Shown: piece after piece, positions 7,793 through 16,256 of the stretch
How positions within the stretch are numbered: the stretch's first letter is position 1
How the letters are laid out: the number at the start of each line of letters is the position of its first letter
Assembly (NCBI GenBank): GCA_050291245.1
Contig: JBNKJP010000020.1
Coordinates: 1-64,000 of the forward strand
DNA from: Thiodiazotropha sp050291245
Lineage (GTDB): Bacteria > Pseudomonadota > Gammaproteobacteria > Chromatiales > Chromatiaceae
Direction: 5' to 3'
DNA: 64,000 nt
Made by a program: the position numbers and the translations under genes
Notes under the pieces: model-generated
Database searches by the model: none
Told to the model about the DNA's origin: nothing
What the model saw: only the letters and a program-made list of their open reading frames with translations

Positions 7793-8795
7793 CTTCCGCC
7801 TTCTGGCTGCGTTCCAGCAGGTTGCGCACCGCGGTTTCCGGTTCAAGTCCTTCGTAGAGCACTTGATAGACCTGTTCGGAGATGGGCATATCCACCCCAT
7901 GGCGTTTGGCCAGGGTATGAATCTCTTGAGCGGCATGTACCCCTTCGACCTCCTGGCCGATCCGCGCCAGGCCCGCATCGAGGGAGAGCCCCTCGGCCAG
8001 GGCAAGACCCATGCGTCGGTTGCGCGACTGGTTGTCGGTACAGGTCAGCAGCAGGTCACCCAGACCGGCGAGTCCCATGAAGGTTTCGGCTTTTCCTCCG
8101 AGTTGCAGGCCCAGGCGCATGATCTCGGCCAGGCCCCGGGTGATCAGCGCGGCCCGGGTGTTGGCGCCGAAGCCGAGCCCGTCGGCGATTCCGGCGGCGA
8201 TGGCGAGCACGTTTTTGCTGGCTCCGCCGATCTGCACCCCGATCAGGTCGTCACTGGTATAGGCGCGAAACCAGGGGGCATGCAGCAAATTCGCGATGTG
8301 CTCCGCGTGCGCCGGGGTAGTGGCGGCCACGGTGATGGCGGTGGGCAATCCCTGAGCTACTTCCCGGGCGAAGGTGGGACCGGAGACGACGGCCAGCTCA
8401 TGGCCCGGCAGCTGTTCCGCGGCCACCTCGCTGAGCAGCCGCTGACTGCCCGGTTCCAGGCCTTTGGTGGCCCAGGCGATACCGGGTTTGTCCTTGATCA
8501 ACGGCAGGATCGATCGGGTCACCGCGTGAAAGGCGTGGCTGGGTACCGCGATGAGGATCTCGGTGACCCCTTGCAGGGCCTGAGCCAGATCCGCTTCCGC
8601 CTGGAGTAACTCGGGAAACGGGATGCCGGGAAGATACTGCAGGTTCTCCCGTGCCCGGGAGAGTGCGTTGATCTCTTCCTTGAGATGTCCCCATAGTCGC
8701 ACCCGGTGGCCGTTGCTGCTGAGCAGTATGGCCAGTGCCGTCCCCCAGGAGCCGGCGCCCAGTACGGCGATGGTTTTATCCGTGGCGTGGGTCAC
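7785..8795 (-). CDS. gpsA: NAD(P)-dependent glycerol-3-phosphate dehydrogenase
   Basis: 336 residues. The N-terminal Rossmann motif is AVLGAGSWGTALA; the substrate region includes the VAVPSH-type segment, ATKGLE, VSGPTFA and the lysine-containing GASKNVLAIAAG; GLGDLLLTC and SRNRR are also present. It reduces dihydroxyacetone phosphate to sn-glycerol 3-phosphate for phospholipid synthesis. It follows secB by 2 bp and is the last gene of the rhodanese-secB-gpsA block. Its final residue and stop codon are supplied by the IS91-type end repeat, so the natural C-terminus has probably been altered by a few residues without loss of the enzyme core. Confidence 0.96.
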   Translation of the reverse strand: MTHATDKTIAVLGAGSWGTALAILLSSNGHRVRLWGHLKEEINALSRARENLQYLPGIPFPELLQAEADLAQALQGVTEILIAVPSHAFHAVTRSILPLIKDKPGIAWATKGLEPGSQRLLSEVAAEQLPGHELAVVSGPTFAREVAQGLPTAITVAATTPAHAEHIANLLHAPWFRAYTSDDLIGVQIGGASKNVLAIAAGIADGLGFGANTRAALITRGLAEIMRLGLQLGGKAETFMGLAGLGDLLLTCTDNQSRNRRMGLALAEGLSLDAGLARIGQEVEGVHAAQEIHTLAKRHGVDMPISEQVYQVLYEGLEPETAVRNLLERSQKAEGV

Positions 8796-8797
8796 TA

Positions 8798-9286
8798 CTA
8801 GTGCTTGGGTTCGTCTTGCGAGGCTTGTTGTGCCTGCTGCACCCGCTGTTGATGGTGCTGGGCGTAGAGCAGGTCGAAGTTGACCGGCTGCAGCACCATC
8901 TGCGGAAAGCTGCCCTTCATGACCAGGTCGGCGATGGTTTCACGCACATAGGGAAACAGCTGGTTTGGGCAGTAGGCGCCCAGCAGGGGGCCCATTTCCG
9001 GTTCGCTGAACCCCTTGGCGCTGAAGATCCCGGCCTGCTTGACCTCGGCCAGATAGGCGGTCTGATCGCCGATTTTGGTGGTCACGGTCACCGTCAAGGT
9101 TACTTCAAAAACCTCGTCGGAGAGTTTGCTGACTTCCGTGTTCAGGTTGACACCGGTTTCGGGTTTCCACTCCTGCTGGAAAATGCCGGGAGAGTTGGGG
9201 GTTTCGAACGAGAGATCCTTGGTGTAGATGCGCTGGAGGGCGAATTCGCGGTTCTGCCCTTCTTGTTTGGCTTCGGCTTCGGTCAT
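8798..9286 (-). CDS. secB: Protein-export chaperone SecB
   Basis: 162 residues, full length. Typical SecB features are FALQRIYTKDLSFETPN near the N-terminus, the beta-strands VTVTTKIG and LAEVKQAGIF, and the GAYCPNQLFPYVRETI helix that forms the tetramer interface. SecB holds preproteins unfolded in the cytosol and delivers them to SecA. The C-terminus is glutamine-rich. The gene sits between the rhodanese gene (25 bp upstream) and gpsA; in E. coli a glutaredoxin gene (grxC) lies between the rhodanese and secB, and it is absent here. Confidence 0.97.
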   Translation of the reverse strand: MTEAEAKQEGQNREFALQRIYTKDLSFETPNSPGIFQQEWKPETGVNLNTEVSKLSDEVFEVTLTVTVTTKIGDQTAYLAEVKQAGIFSAKGFSEPEMGPLLGAYCPNQLFPYVRETIADLVMKGSFPQMVLQPVNFDLLYAQHHQQRVQQAQQASQDEPKH

Positions 9287-9311
9287 GATATTTCCTGATG
9301 AGATGAGACTG

Positions 9312-9731
9312 TTATTTCTTACGGGTGATGGGGAGATTGGCGCTTTGCCAGGCCAGTATACCGCCTTTCAGGTTGTAAACCTGTTCATAGCCGGCTTTTT
9401 TCAGTTGTTGACAGGCGCTTGAGGATTGCGCTCCGGAACGGCAGCTGACAATGATCGGTTTGTCCTTATACTTGCTGAGTACTCCCATCTGATTGGCAAA
9501 TCCGTTCCCGGGGATATTGATGGCATTGATGATATGCCCCTTGTGGAAATCGGCGGCGGGCCTGACATCCACGACGACCGCTTCCTGGTGGTTGATCATG
9601 TCGGTGGCGGCGATGGGCTCTACGGAACCTTTGTTCCCAAGGGAAAGGTTGTAAATCAAAACACCTGCCACGATGATGAATGACAGGTGCAATACCCAGT
9701 GGTTCATCGCGAATTCGATGAGTTGTTCCAT
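9312..9731 (-). CDS. Membrane-anchored rhodanese-like sulfurtransferase (YibN-type)
   Basis: 139 residues. An N-terminal transmembrane segment, about residues 10-30 (HWVLHLSFIIVAGVLIYNL), is followed by a single rhodanese domain with VVDVRPAADFHKGHI and the active-site loop SCRSGAQSS, whose cysteine carries the persulfide. It probably handles sulfane sulfur at the cytoplasmic face of the inner membrane. It leads the secB-gpsA group. The neighbouring ArsR regulator carries a cysteine pair typical of persulfide sensors, which suggests this locus responds to reactive sulfur. Confidence 0.93.
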   Translation of the reverse strand: MEQLIEFAMNHWVLHLSFIIVAGVLIYNLSLGNKGSVEPIAATDMINHQEAVVVDVRPAADFHKGHIINAINIPGNGFANQMGVLSKYKDKPIIVSCRSGAQSSSACQQLKKAGYEQVYNLKGGILAWQSANLPITRKK

Positions 9732-9998
9732 GCGGAGCCTCTTGAGCTGCTGTAAGGTTATCGGGGCGGGAGTTTAACCCAGCGCGACGCAATGGTTAAC
9801 CCGAATGTTCGAACCGGGGCCGTAGTGACCGGGCGGGGATCTCTGCCGGAATCCGGTTTCGCCCCGCGAGCATCAAGCCAAGTCATTGATGATTAGGCAA
9901 TTAGCCCAGTTGATGCCGGACATAGGAGTGTGGTTGGGTCAATCGTTTCGAGGGGGGCCGAGGTGTCCGTTCCAGCCAGCCGGCGGCCCGGAATCTGT

Positions 9999-10364
9999 TC
10001 AAGGCAGTGTGTGGGTGCAGAAGACTTCCCGCATCATGCCGATGAGCTTGAGGGTTCGAAAGTCACTCACCCGGTAGTAGACCCGGTTGGCATCCTTGCG
10101 GGAGGCGAGAATGCCCTTGTCGCGCAGGATCGCCAAGTGCTGGGAGATGTTGCTCTGGGAGGTGCCGACCTGCTCGACGATCTCCTGGACGCTCACCTCC
10201 TGTTCCCCCAGGGTGCAGAGGATCTTCAGGCGTAAGGGATGTGACATGGCCTTGAGTGAACGTGAGGCGCGATCAATGTCGCTGTCCGTGGCCAACAGGG
10301 ACTCCATCTCGTCGGAGTCATCCAGTTCCAGGGGATGAGCGCTCTTGCCGTATTTGTATTCCAT
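9999..10364 (-). CDS. ArsR/SmtB-family repressor, candidate persulfide sensor
   Basis: 121 residues with a winged-helix domain at about 33-105: KAMSHPLRLKILCTLGE, the recognition helix TSQSNISQHLAILRDKG, and the wing SRKDANRVYYRV. Cys50 (in ILCTL) and Cys116 (in REVFC) are 66 residues apart, the spacing of the sulfide/persulfide-reactive cysteines of SqrR (Cys41/Cys107) and BigR. The usual metal-binding cysteine cluster (ELCVCDL type) of arsenic sensors is missing. It likely represses genes of sulfide or persulfide metabolism; the rhodanese gene 267 bp downstream on the same strand is a possible target. The sensor role is inferred from the cysteine positions. Confidence 0.88.
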   Translation of the reverse strand: MEYKYGKSAHPLELDDSDEMESLLATDSDIDRASRSLKAMSHPLRLKILCTLGEQEVSVQEIVEQVGTSQSNISQHLAILRDKGILASRKDANRVYYRVSDFRTLKLIGMMREVFCTHTLP

Positions 10365-10640
10365 AGACTACCAGCCTTTATTACTGTAGCAGGGCGAGTG
10401 TTAATAGACTCTAATACAATAATAATCTGTTTTTCAATAAAATGAGAACCCCTTAATTTTTTCAGGTTAAGGTTTTGCCCTCTTTGGCACACCATGAGGT
10501 CAGAAAGCAGGCTGTGAAAGGGGGCTGGTTTCTGGTCTGGTTCGAATTTTGATGATTTAATTGGTGCCTGATTTGGAATCAGTCCAGAACGGCCGGCTCA
10601 GTCCGCAGCCCGTCGATTATCTAGCAGCACGAGAAACACC

Positions 10641-12194
10641 ATGACAGAGAGACCCAAACCGGTTGTCCTGACCATACTGGATGGCTGGGGTTACAGCGAA
10701 GACAATGACGCGAATGCCATCTCACTCGCCCGCACGCCGGTTTGGGACCGCCTCTGGCACGAGCACCCGCACAACTTGATCACTACCTCGGGGGCCGCGG
10801 TCGGGCTGCCGGGCGGACAGATGGGCAACTCGGAAGTCGGGCATCTGAATCTCGGGGCGGGGCGGGTCGTGTATCAGGAGTTCACCCGGGTCTCCCGTTC
10901 GATTCGCACAGGATCCTTCTTCAGCAACGAAACCCTGACCGCCGCGGTGGATCTGGCGGTGCAGAGCGATACCGCGGTCCATCTGCTGGGACTGCTCTCC
11001 CCGGGGGGCGTGCACAGCCACGAGGAACAGATCCACGCGATGGTGAAACTGGCGGTTGAACGGGGCGCAAAACGAGTTTACCTGCACGCCTTCCTGGATG
11101 GGCGGGACACACCGCCGAAGAGCGCCGAGGCATCCCTGAAAGGCATGTGCGAGGTTTTCGGGCAACTGGGTACCGGGCGCGTCGCCAGCCTGATCGGCCG
11201 CTACTACGCCATGGACCGGGACCGCCGCTGGGACCGCATCGAACAGGCCTACAATCTGCTGGTGAACGGGGAGGCCGAGTACCAGGTAGAGGATCCGCTC
11301 GAGGGGCTGCAGGATGCCTATGCGAGGGGTGAGAGCGACGAATTCGTCAAGGCGACCCTGGTGACCCCCGAGGGTGAGTCGCCCGTGCACATTGAGGATG
11401 GTGATGTGGTGCTGTTCCTCAACTATCGGGCAGACCGTGCGCGGCAGCTGACCAGCAGCTTCGTGGAGGCGGATTTCAGCGGTTTTGAGCGCAGCCGGGT
11501 GGTCAAGCTGGGCAGTTTTGTCAGCCTGACCCGCTACCACAAGCACTTCGATATACCGGTGGCGTTTCCACCGGAAAAGCTGCGCAATGTGTTCGGGGAG
11601 TACATCGCCAAGCTGGGCCTGCTGCAGTTGCGACTGGCGGAGACCGAGAAATACGCCCATGTCACCTTCTTCTTCAACGGGGGGCGCGAGAAACCCTTCG
11701 ACGGAGAAGACCGGATCCTGGTTCCCTCGCCCAAGGTGGCCACCTACGATCTCAAGCCGGAGATGAGTGCGGAAGAGGTGACTGATCATCTGGTGGCGGC
11801 CATCGAGGGCGGCAAGTATGACGTGATCATCTGCAACTACGCCAACAGTGATATGGTGGGCCATACGGGGCAGATCGATGCCGCGATCCGCGCCATCGAA
11901 ACCCTCGACCACTGCCTGGGCCGGGTGCTCAAGGCGCTGCATCTGGCGGGGGGCGAGATGCTGGTGACCGCGGATCACGGCAATTCGGAACAGATGGAGG
12001 ATCACGTCAATCATCAACCCCATACCGCGCATACCACCAATCCGGTACCCCTGATCTTTATCGGTCGGGAGAATGCCCAGCTGCACAACGGTGGTGCGCT
12101 GTGCGATATCGCCCCCACCTTGCTGAAGATCATGGGGCTGCCGCAACCCGACGAGATGCAGGGACGTCCCCTGATTGATTTCGACGCCGGCTGA
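10641..12194 (+). CDS. gpmI: 2,3-bisphosphoglycerate-independent phosphoglycerate mutase
   Basis: 517 residues, full length. Alkaline-phosphatase-fold metal site: LTILDGWGY at the N-terminus, the catalytic serine in GNSEVGHLNLGAGR, the HAFLDGRDTPP loop, GRYYAMDRD, NYRADRARQ, and the late metal ligands NYANSDMVGHTG and TADHGNSE. It interconverts 3- and 2-phosphoglycerate using Mn2+, in glycolysis and gluconeogenesis. It starts an apparent operon with envC, an S41 protease and yibQ, an arrangement common in Gammaproteobacteria. The downstream gene begins 8 bp after the stop. Confidence 0.97.
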   Translation: MTERPKPVVLTILDGWGYSEDNDANAISLARTPVWDRLWHEHPHNLITTSGAAVGLPGGQMGNSEVGHLNLGAGRVVYQEFTRVSRSIRTGSFFSNETLTAAVDLAVQSDTAVHLLGLLSPGGVHSHEEQIHAMVKLAVERGAKRVYLHAFLDGRDTPPKSAEASLKGMCEVFGQLGTGRVASLIGRYYAMDRDRRWDRIEQAYNLLVNGEAEYQVEDPLEGLQDAYARGESDEFVKATLVTPEGESPVHIEDGDVVLFLNYRADRARQLTSSFVEADFSGFERSRVVKLGSFVSLTRYHKHFDIPVAFPPEKLRNVFGEYIAKLGLLQLRLAETEKYAHVTFFFNGGREKPFDGEDRILVPSPKVATYDLKPEMSAEEVTDHLVAAIEGGKYDVIICNYANSDMVGHTGQIDAAIRAIETLDHCLGRVLKALHLAGGEMLVTADHGNSEQMEDHVNHQPHTAHTTNPVPLIFIGRENAQLHNGGALCDIAPTLLKIMGLPQPDEMQGRPLIDFDAG

Positions 12195-12202
12195 GTGACG
12201 TC

Positions 12203-13408
12203 TTGCGACCGCGTGGATTGCTTCTGTTGTGTTTGCTGATCCTGGGATGGGCGATGATTCCAACCCTGAGGGCGGGAACCTCCGAGAAAGATACGCAACA
12301 GAAACTCGATCAGGTCAAAAACCGGATCCAATCGCTTCAGGACCGGTTGCGTTCCACCGAGGGTGAGCGGGAGGCTCAGAACCGGGCGCTGAGGGAGACG
12401 GAAACCCAGATCGGTGTCATGGCGCGTCGTATTCGGGCCACCGAACAGAGTCTGGAGCGTCAAAAAAGACGCCTCGGTGAACTCGAGGGTGAACGGGCCG
12501 ACGCACGCTTAAAACTGGATCAGCATCGCTCGACCCTGGAGCGGCAGATCCGGGCGGCCTACGCCATGGGCCGTCAGGAGAAAATGAAAATCCTGCTCAA
12601 TCAAGAGGATCCCGCGGTGGTCAGCCGGGTCATGGTGTATTACGATTACTTCAATTCCGCCCGTGTCAGTCAGATGGAGCAGATACGCAAGAACCTTCAG
12701 CAATTGAACGCCATTGAAAGGACCATCGCCCAGGAAGAACAACGGCTGCAACAGCTCCAGGCAAAAAATCATGCCCAGATCAGTCAACTGGACGCCGCCC
12801 AGCAGGGCCGCCGGGAGATCATCGCCAGTCTCAGCAGCCGTCTGCAGAGTGAGGGTCAGGAACTGGAGAGTCTCAAGACCGACGAAAAGCAGCTGCAAAC
12901 CCTGTTGACCGATATCCAGCAGGCGCTGGTGGATATTCCACTCGCCTCGGAAGCCCATGTTCCCTTCAGCACCCGCAAGGGAAAACTACCCTGGCCGTCC
13001 CGGGGACGCCTGGTGGCTTCGTTTGGTTCCTATCGCGAAGTCGGCAAATTGAAATGGGATGGGGTTATGATCGCCGCTCCGGAAGGTCAGGAGGTGCGGG
13101 CCATTCACCACGGCCGGGTCGCCTTTGCCGATTGGTTACGCGGATTCGGGTTGCTGTTGATCATCGATCACGGGGACGGTTACATGAGTCTCTACGGTCA
13201 TAACCAGAGTCTCTTCAAAGAGACGGGGGAGTGGGTGGAGCCCGGCGAAGTGGTGGCCCAGGTGGGCAACAGTGGCGGACGCGCCACCTCCGGAATCTAC
13301 TTCGGGATTCGGCATAATGGCCAGCCGGTCAATCCGGCCCAGTGGTGTCTCAGGGTACGGGGGCGTGTAATTGCGGCAATCGCTCCGATGTCACGGGTTT
13401 TGCAGTAG
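12203..13408 (+). CDS. envC: Murein hydrolase activator EnvC
   Basis: 401 residues from a TTG start just after gpmI; no ATG or GTG in frame fits the signal peptide. Residues 1-24 are a signal peptide, about 28-250 a long coiled coil (QKLDQVKNRIQSLQDRL and following), and about 268-385 a LytM/M23 domain (LPWPSRGRLVASFG, SLYGHNQSL, GIRHNGQPVNPAQW). The M23 zinc ligands are degenerate: the first His is replaced (KLKWDGVMIAAP) and the HxH near the end reads GIR. This matches EnvC, which activates amidases AmiA/AmiB at the division site and is not itself a hydrolase. About 18 extra residues follow the usual NPxxW end. Confidence 0.92.
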   Translation: MRPRGLLLLCLLILGWAMIPTLRAGTSEKDTQQKLDQVKNRIQSLQDRLRSTEGEREAQNRALRETETQIGVMARRIRATEQSLERQKRRLGELEGERADARLKLDQHRSTLERQIRAAYAMGRQEKMKILLNQEDPAVVSRVMVYYDYFNSARVSQMEQIRKNLQQLNAIERTIAQEEQRLQQLQAKNHAQISQLDAAQQGRREIIASLSSRLQSEGQELESLKTDEKQLQTLLTDIQQALVDIPLASEAHVPFSTRKGKLPWPSRGRLVASFGSYREVGKLKWDGVMIAAPEGQEVRAIHHGRVAFADWLRGFGLLLIIDHGDGYMSLYGHNQSLFKETGEWVEPGEVVAQVGNSGGRATSGIYFGIRHNGQPVNPAQWCLRVRGRVIAAIAPMSRVLQ

Positions 13409-13532
13409 CTACCCATGGCGTCGGTCTGCGGGGAAACACCAGGGAGGCTGCGCTGATTCAGGCCTCGGATTTATACTATCAGGCGCGGAGCATGCTCCGA
13501 TGGCTGGAACCTAGAGTAAGTAGGAAAAATTG

Positions 13533-14858
13533 ATGAAATACAACCTCGAGCAGAAATTCCGTGTGACGCTCAGCCTGCTGTTTACGGCTGGACTGTTGTG
13601 GTCCGGCGCCCTATTCGCGGAGCAAGAGCCACCCCAGGAAAACCCCCTTCCCCTGGAAGAGCTGCGTGTGTTTGCGGATATTTTTGGCCGCATCAAGGCG
13701 AACTATGTGGAACCGGTCGATGATCAGGAGCTGCTGGAGAACGCCATCCGCGGTATGGTCTCGGGTCTTGATCCCCATTCCAACTACCTCGATGCGGAAG
13801 AGTACAGTGACCTCCAGGTCGGAACCAAGGGCGAGTTCGGCGGGCTCGGCATCGAAGTGGGCATGGAGGACGGATTCGTCAAGGTGATCTCACCCATCGA
13901 CGATACCCCGGCGGCCCGTGCCGGGGTGCGCAGCGGGGACCTGATCGTACGCCTGGACGATACTCCGGTGAAAGGCATGAGCCTCAGTGAAGCGGTGGCC
14001 ATGATGCGCGGCAAGCCCGGCACCCCTCTGGCACTGACCATCATTCGCAAAGGTGTTGAAAAGCCCCTCAAAATCATCGTGGTACGGGACATCATCCGGG
14101 TGGCGAGCGTGAAGAGCCGCCTGCTCGACAAACAGTATGCCTACCTGCGCATTTCCCAGTTCCAGACCAAGACCGCCCGGGACATGCTCAAGACGCTGAG
14201 CCGGATGAAGGAGGAGGCCGGCGGAGAACTGCTCGGACTGGTACTGGACCTGCGCAACAACCCGGGCGGTGTACTCAATGCTGCGGTTTCGGTCAGCGAC
14301 GCCTTCCTCGAATCGGGACTGATCGTCTACACCCAGGGGCGCGAACAAGACTCCCAACTGCGTTTTGAAGCGGCTCCGGACGATGTGTTGGGCGGGGCGC
14401 CTATGGTGGTGTTGGTGAACGAGGGTTCCGCCTCCGCCTCCGAGATTGTTGCGGGGGCGCTGCAGGATCACCACCGGGCGGTCATCATGGGCAGTCGCAC
14501 CTTCGGTAAAGGCTCGGTGCAGACCATTATCCCGGTCAGTGACACCGCAGCGGTGAAGCTCACCACGGCGCGTTACTACACACCCTCGGGGCGCTCCATC
14601 CAGGCGGAGGGAATCACCCCGGACATCGAACTCGAGAATGTGACCGTCTCAAAGGTGGAGAAGGATCAGGACCCGATCAAGGAATCGAATCTCTCCGGAC
14701 ATCTGGAAAACGGCAATGGCGCCAAATCCAAGGAGGGATCCACATCCGAATCCGATCAAGACCAGGAGTCGCCGGCCGCTAAGGACTACCAACTGGGTGA
14801 GGCGTTGAATCTTCTCAAAGGGCTCGCCATTCTTGACAATCGGGGCGGCACGGACTGA
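13533..14858 (+). CDS. Periplasmic S41-family C-terminal processing peptidase (CtpA type)
   Basis: 441 residues from the ATG at 13533; a TTG directly before it is in frame, but AGGA lies seven bases from the ATG. Signal peptide at residues 1-30. PDZ domain at about 90-175 (GEFGGLGIEVGMEDGFV, GVRSGDLIVRLDD). The S41 core has LVLDLRNNPGG, the catalytic serine in NEGSASASEIVAGAL and the lysine in RTFGKGSVQTI. The C-terminus past residue 380 is acidic and low in complexity. The family trims C-termini of envelope proteins and regulates peptidoglycan hydrolases, which fits the EnvC gene 120 bp upstream. Confidence 0.95.
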   Translation: MKYNLEQKFRVTLSLLFTAGLLWSGALFAEQEPPQENPLPLEELRVFADIFGRIKANYVEPVDDQELLENAIRGMVSGLDPHSNYLDAEEYSDLQVGTKGEFGGLGIEVGMEDGFVKVISPIDDTPAARAGVRSGDLIVRLDDTPVKGMSLSEAVAMMRGKPGTPLALTIIRKGVEKPLKIIVVRDIIRVASVKSRLLDKQYAYLRISQFQTKTARDMLKTLSRMKEEAGGELLGLVLDLRNNPGGVLNAAVSVSDAFLESGLIVYTQGREQDSQLRFEAAPDDVLGGAPMVVLVNEGSASASEIVAGALQDHHRAVIMGSRTFGKGSVQTIIPVSDTAAVKLTTARYYTPSGRSIQAEGITPDIELENVTVSKVEKDQDPIKESNLSGHLENGNGAKSKEGSTSESDQDQESPAAKDYQLGEALNLLKGLAILDNRGGTD

Positions 14859-14899
14859 GTGGTTCCGTCTGTCCCGGATCGAACCATGCACCGGGCAAC

Positions 14900-15721
14900 A
14901 TGTTGAGAACCTTGTCAATATTCGGATGTTGGATGCTCTTGGCCGGGTTGGTTTCCGCAGCCGAGCCGGGGCTGGGTTCGAGGATCCGGATCGGTTTGAT
15001 CATCGACGACCTGGGCAATCAGAAACACCTGGGCGAGCAGGTGCTCGCCCTTCCCAGCCCCATCACTCTTGCCTTCCTGCCACAAACCCCGTTCGCCTGG
15101 CAACTCGCCGCCCGGGCCCATGAGCGGGGCAAGGAGGTCATGCTGCATCTGCCCATGGAGTCTGACAACGGAAAGGCCCTGGGGCGGGGCGCGCTGACCC
15201 TTGATATGTCCCGGGAGCGGTTTTTGCGCACCCTGCGGCGAGACCTCTCCTCGGTACCCTATCTCTCCGGGGTTAATAACCATATGGGCAGCCTGTTGAC
15301 CCGGGATCCCACCGCCATGCGTTGGCTGATGAGTGAATTGCGCCATGCGGGGCTCTTCTTCGTGGACAGCCGTACCACCGATTTGACCGTGGCGGAGCAG
15401 GTCGCCGATATCCAGCAGATCCCCAACAGCCGACGGGACGTCTTCCTCGACAACACCCCCCGTGAGGACAAGGTTCGGGAGCAACTCTACAAGCTGGTAG
15501 CCCTGGCGCGGGAAAAAGGCAGCGCCATCGGTATCGGTCATCCCTACCCTGCTACAATCAAGGTACTGCGGGAGGAACTGCCGGTTCTGGCGCGGCAAGG
15601 CATCGAATTGGTGCCGGTTTCGGAAATCGTATTCACTGGGAGATCAACATGGCACGCGTCCTCGTCCCCCTCGCCCAAGGATGTGAAGAGCTTGAAGCTG
15701 TCACCATCACAGATCTTCTGA
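14900..15721 (+). CDS. Divergent polysaccharide deacetylase family protein (YibQ type)
   Basis: 273 residues with a signal peptide (ends near VSAAEPG). The domain starts IRIGLIIDDLGNQ and includes PSPITLAFLPQTPFAWQLA, VMLHLPMES, GVNNHMGSLLT and FFVDSRTT, the pattern of divergent polysaccharide deacetylases (DUF610/YibQ) linked to envC and S41-protease genes. The double Asp after IGLII and the histidines suggest a retained metal site; the substrate is unknown but presumably in the cell wall. The last 73 bp overlap the yajL-like gene in another frame, so the terminal serine-rich tail of about 24 residues is dual-coding. Confidence 0.92.
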   Translation: MLRTLSIFGCWMLLAGLVSAAEPGLGSRIRIGLIIDDLGNQKHLGEQVLALPSPITLAFLPQTPFAWQLAARAHERGKEVMLHLPMESDNGKALGRGALTLDMSRERFLRTLRRDLSSVPYLSGVNNHMGSLLTRDPTAMRWLMSELRHAGLFFVDSRTTDLTVAEQVADIQQIPNSRRDVFLDNTPREDKVREQLYKLVALAREKGSAIGIGHPYPATIKVLREELPVLARQGIELVPVSEIVFTGRSTWHASSSPSPKDVKSLKLSPSQIF

Positions 15722-16200
15722 CACGCGCTGGGGTCGATGTGGTTACCGCCGGGCTGGATGACGCGCCGGTGAAGGCATCCCGGGGCATGACTCTGGTGCC
15801 CCGGACTACCTTGGATTCGGTGGTCGATGAAGATTTCGATATGATCGTTCTGCCCGGAGGCCTACCCGGTGCCGATCATCTTGAGGCGGATCCGAGAATC
15901 CACAAAATCCTCAAACGTCTGCATCAGCAGGGTCGGTATACTGCGGCTATCTGTGCGGCTCCGAAAGTGCTCGCGGCGGCGGGATTGCTGGATGGACGTC
16001 AGGCCACCGGTTTCCCCGGTGTGTTGGAAGCTTTGAATCTTCCCAGCGTGACCCTGATCGAGGCGTCGGTGGTGCGGGATGGTGGGGTGATTACCTCGAA
16101 AGGCCCGGGCACAGCGATGGATTTCACCCTCGAACTGATCGAGCAATTGATGGGGCCGCGCATCCGTGAGCAGGTAGAGCAGGGTCTTTGCCGGTCCTGA
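15649..16200 (+). CDS. yajL: DJ-1/PfpI-family protein (YajL type)
   Basis: 183 residues. N-terminus ARVLVPLAQGCEELEAVT with the conserved Glu of the family, the mid-motif DMIVLPGGLPGA, and the nucleophile-elbow cysteine in YTAAICAAPKVLA; SKGPGTAMDFTLELIE closes the domain. YajL-type proteins protect against electrophile and oxidative damage (reported chaperone and deglycase activities; the latter is debated). The gene starts inside yibQ and is likely translationally coupled to it. Confidence 0.93.
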   Translation: MARVLVPLAQGCEELEAVTITDLLTRAGVDVVTAGLDDAPVKASRGMTLVPRTTLDSVVDEDFDMIVLPGGLPGADHLEADPRIHKILKRLHQQGRYTAAICAAPKVLAAAGLLDGRQATGFPGVLEALNLPSVTLIEASVVRDGGVITSKGPGTAMDFTLELIEQLMGPRIREQVEQGLCRS

Positions 16201-16256
16201 GTATGCCCCCGTCCATTTGTGGCGATATCGATTTTCCCCGGTGATGTGGGGGTGTG

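Noticed and set aside
10722..12263. Long open frame (513 codons) on the minus strand opposite gpmI
   Set aside because: It is the antisense shadow of gpmI, His/Gln/Gly-rich with no domain; gpmI has all its catalytic motifs.
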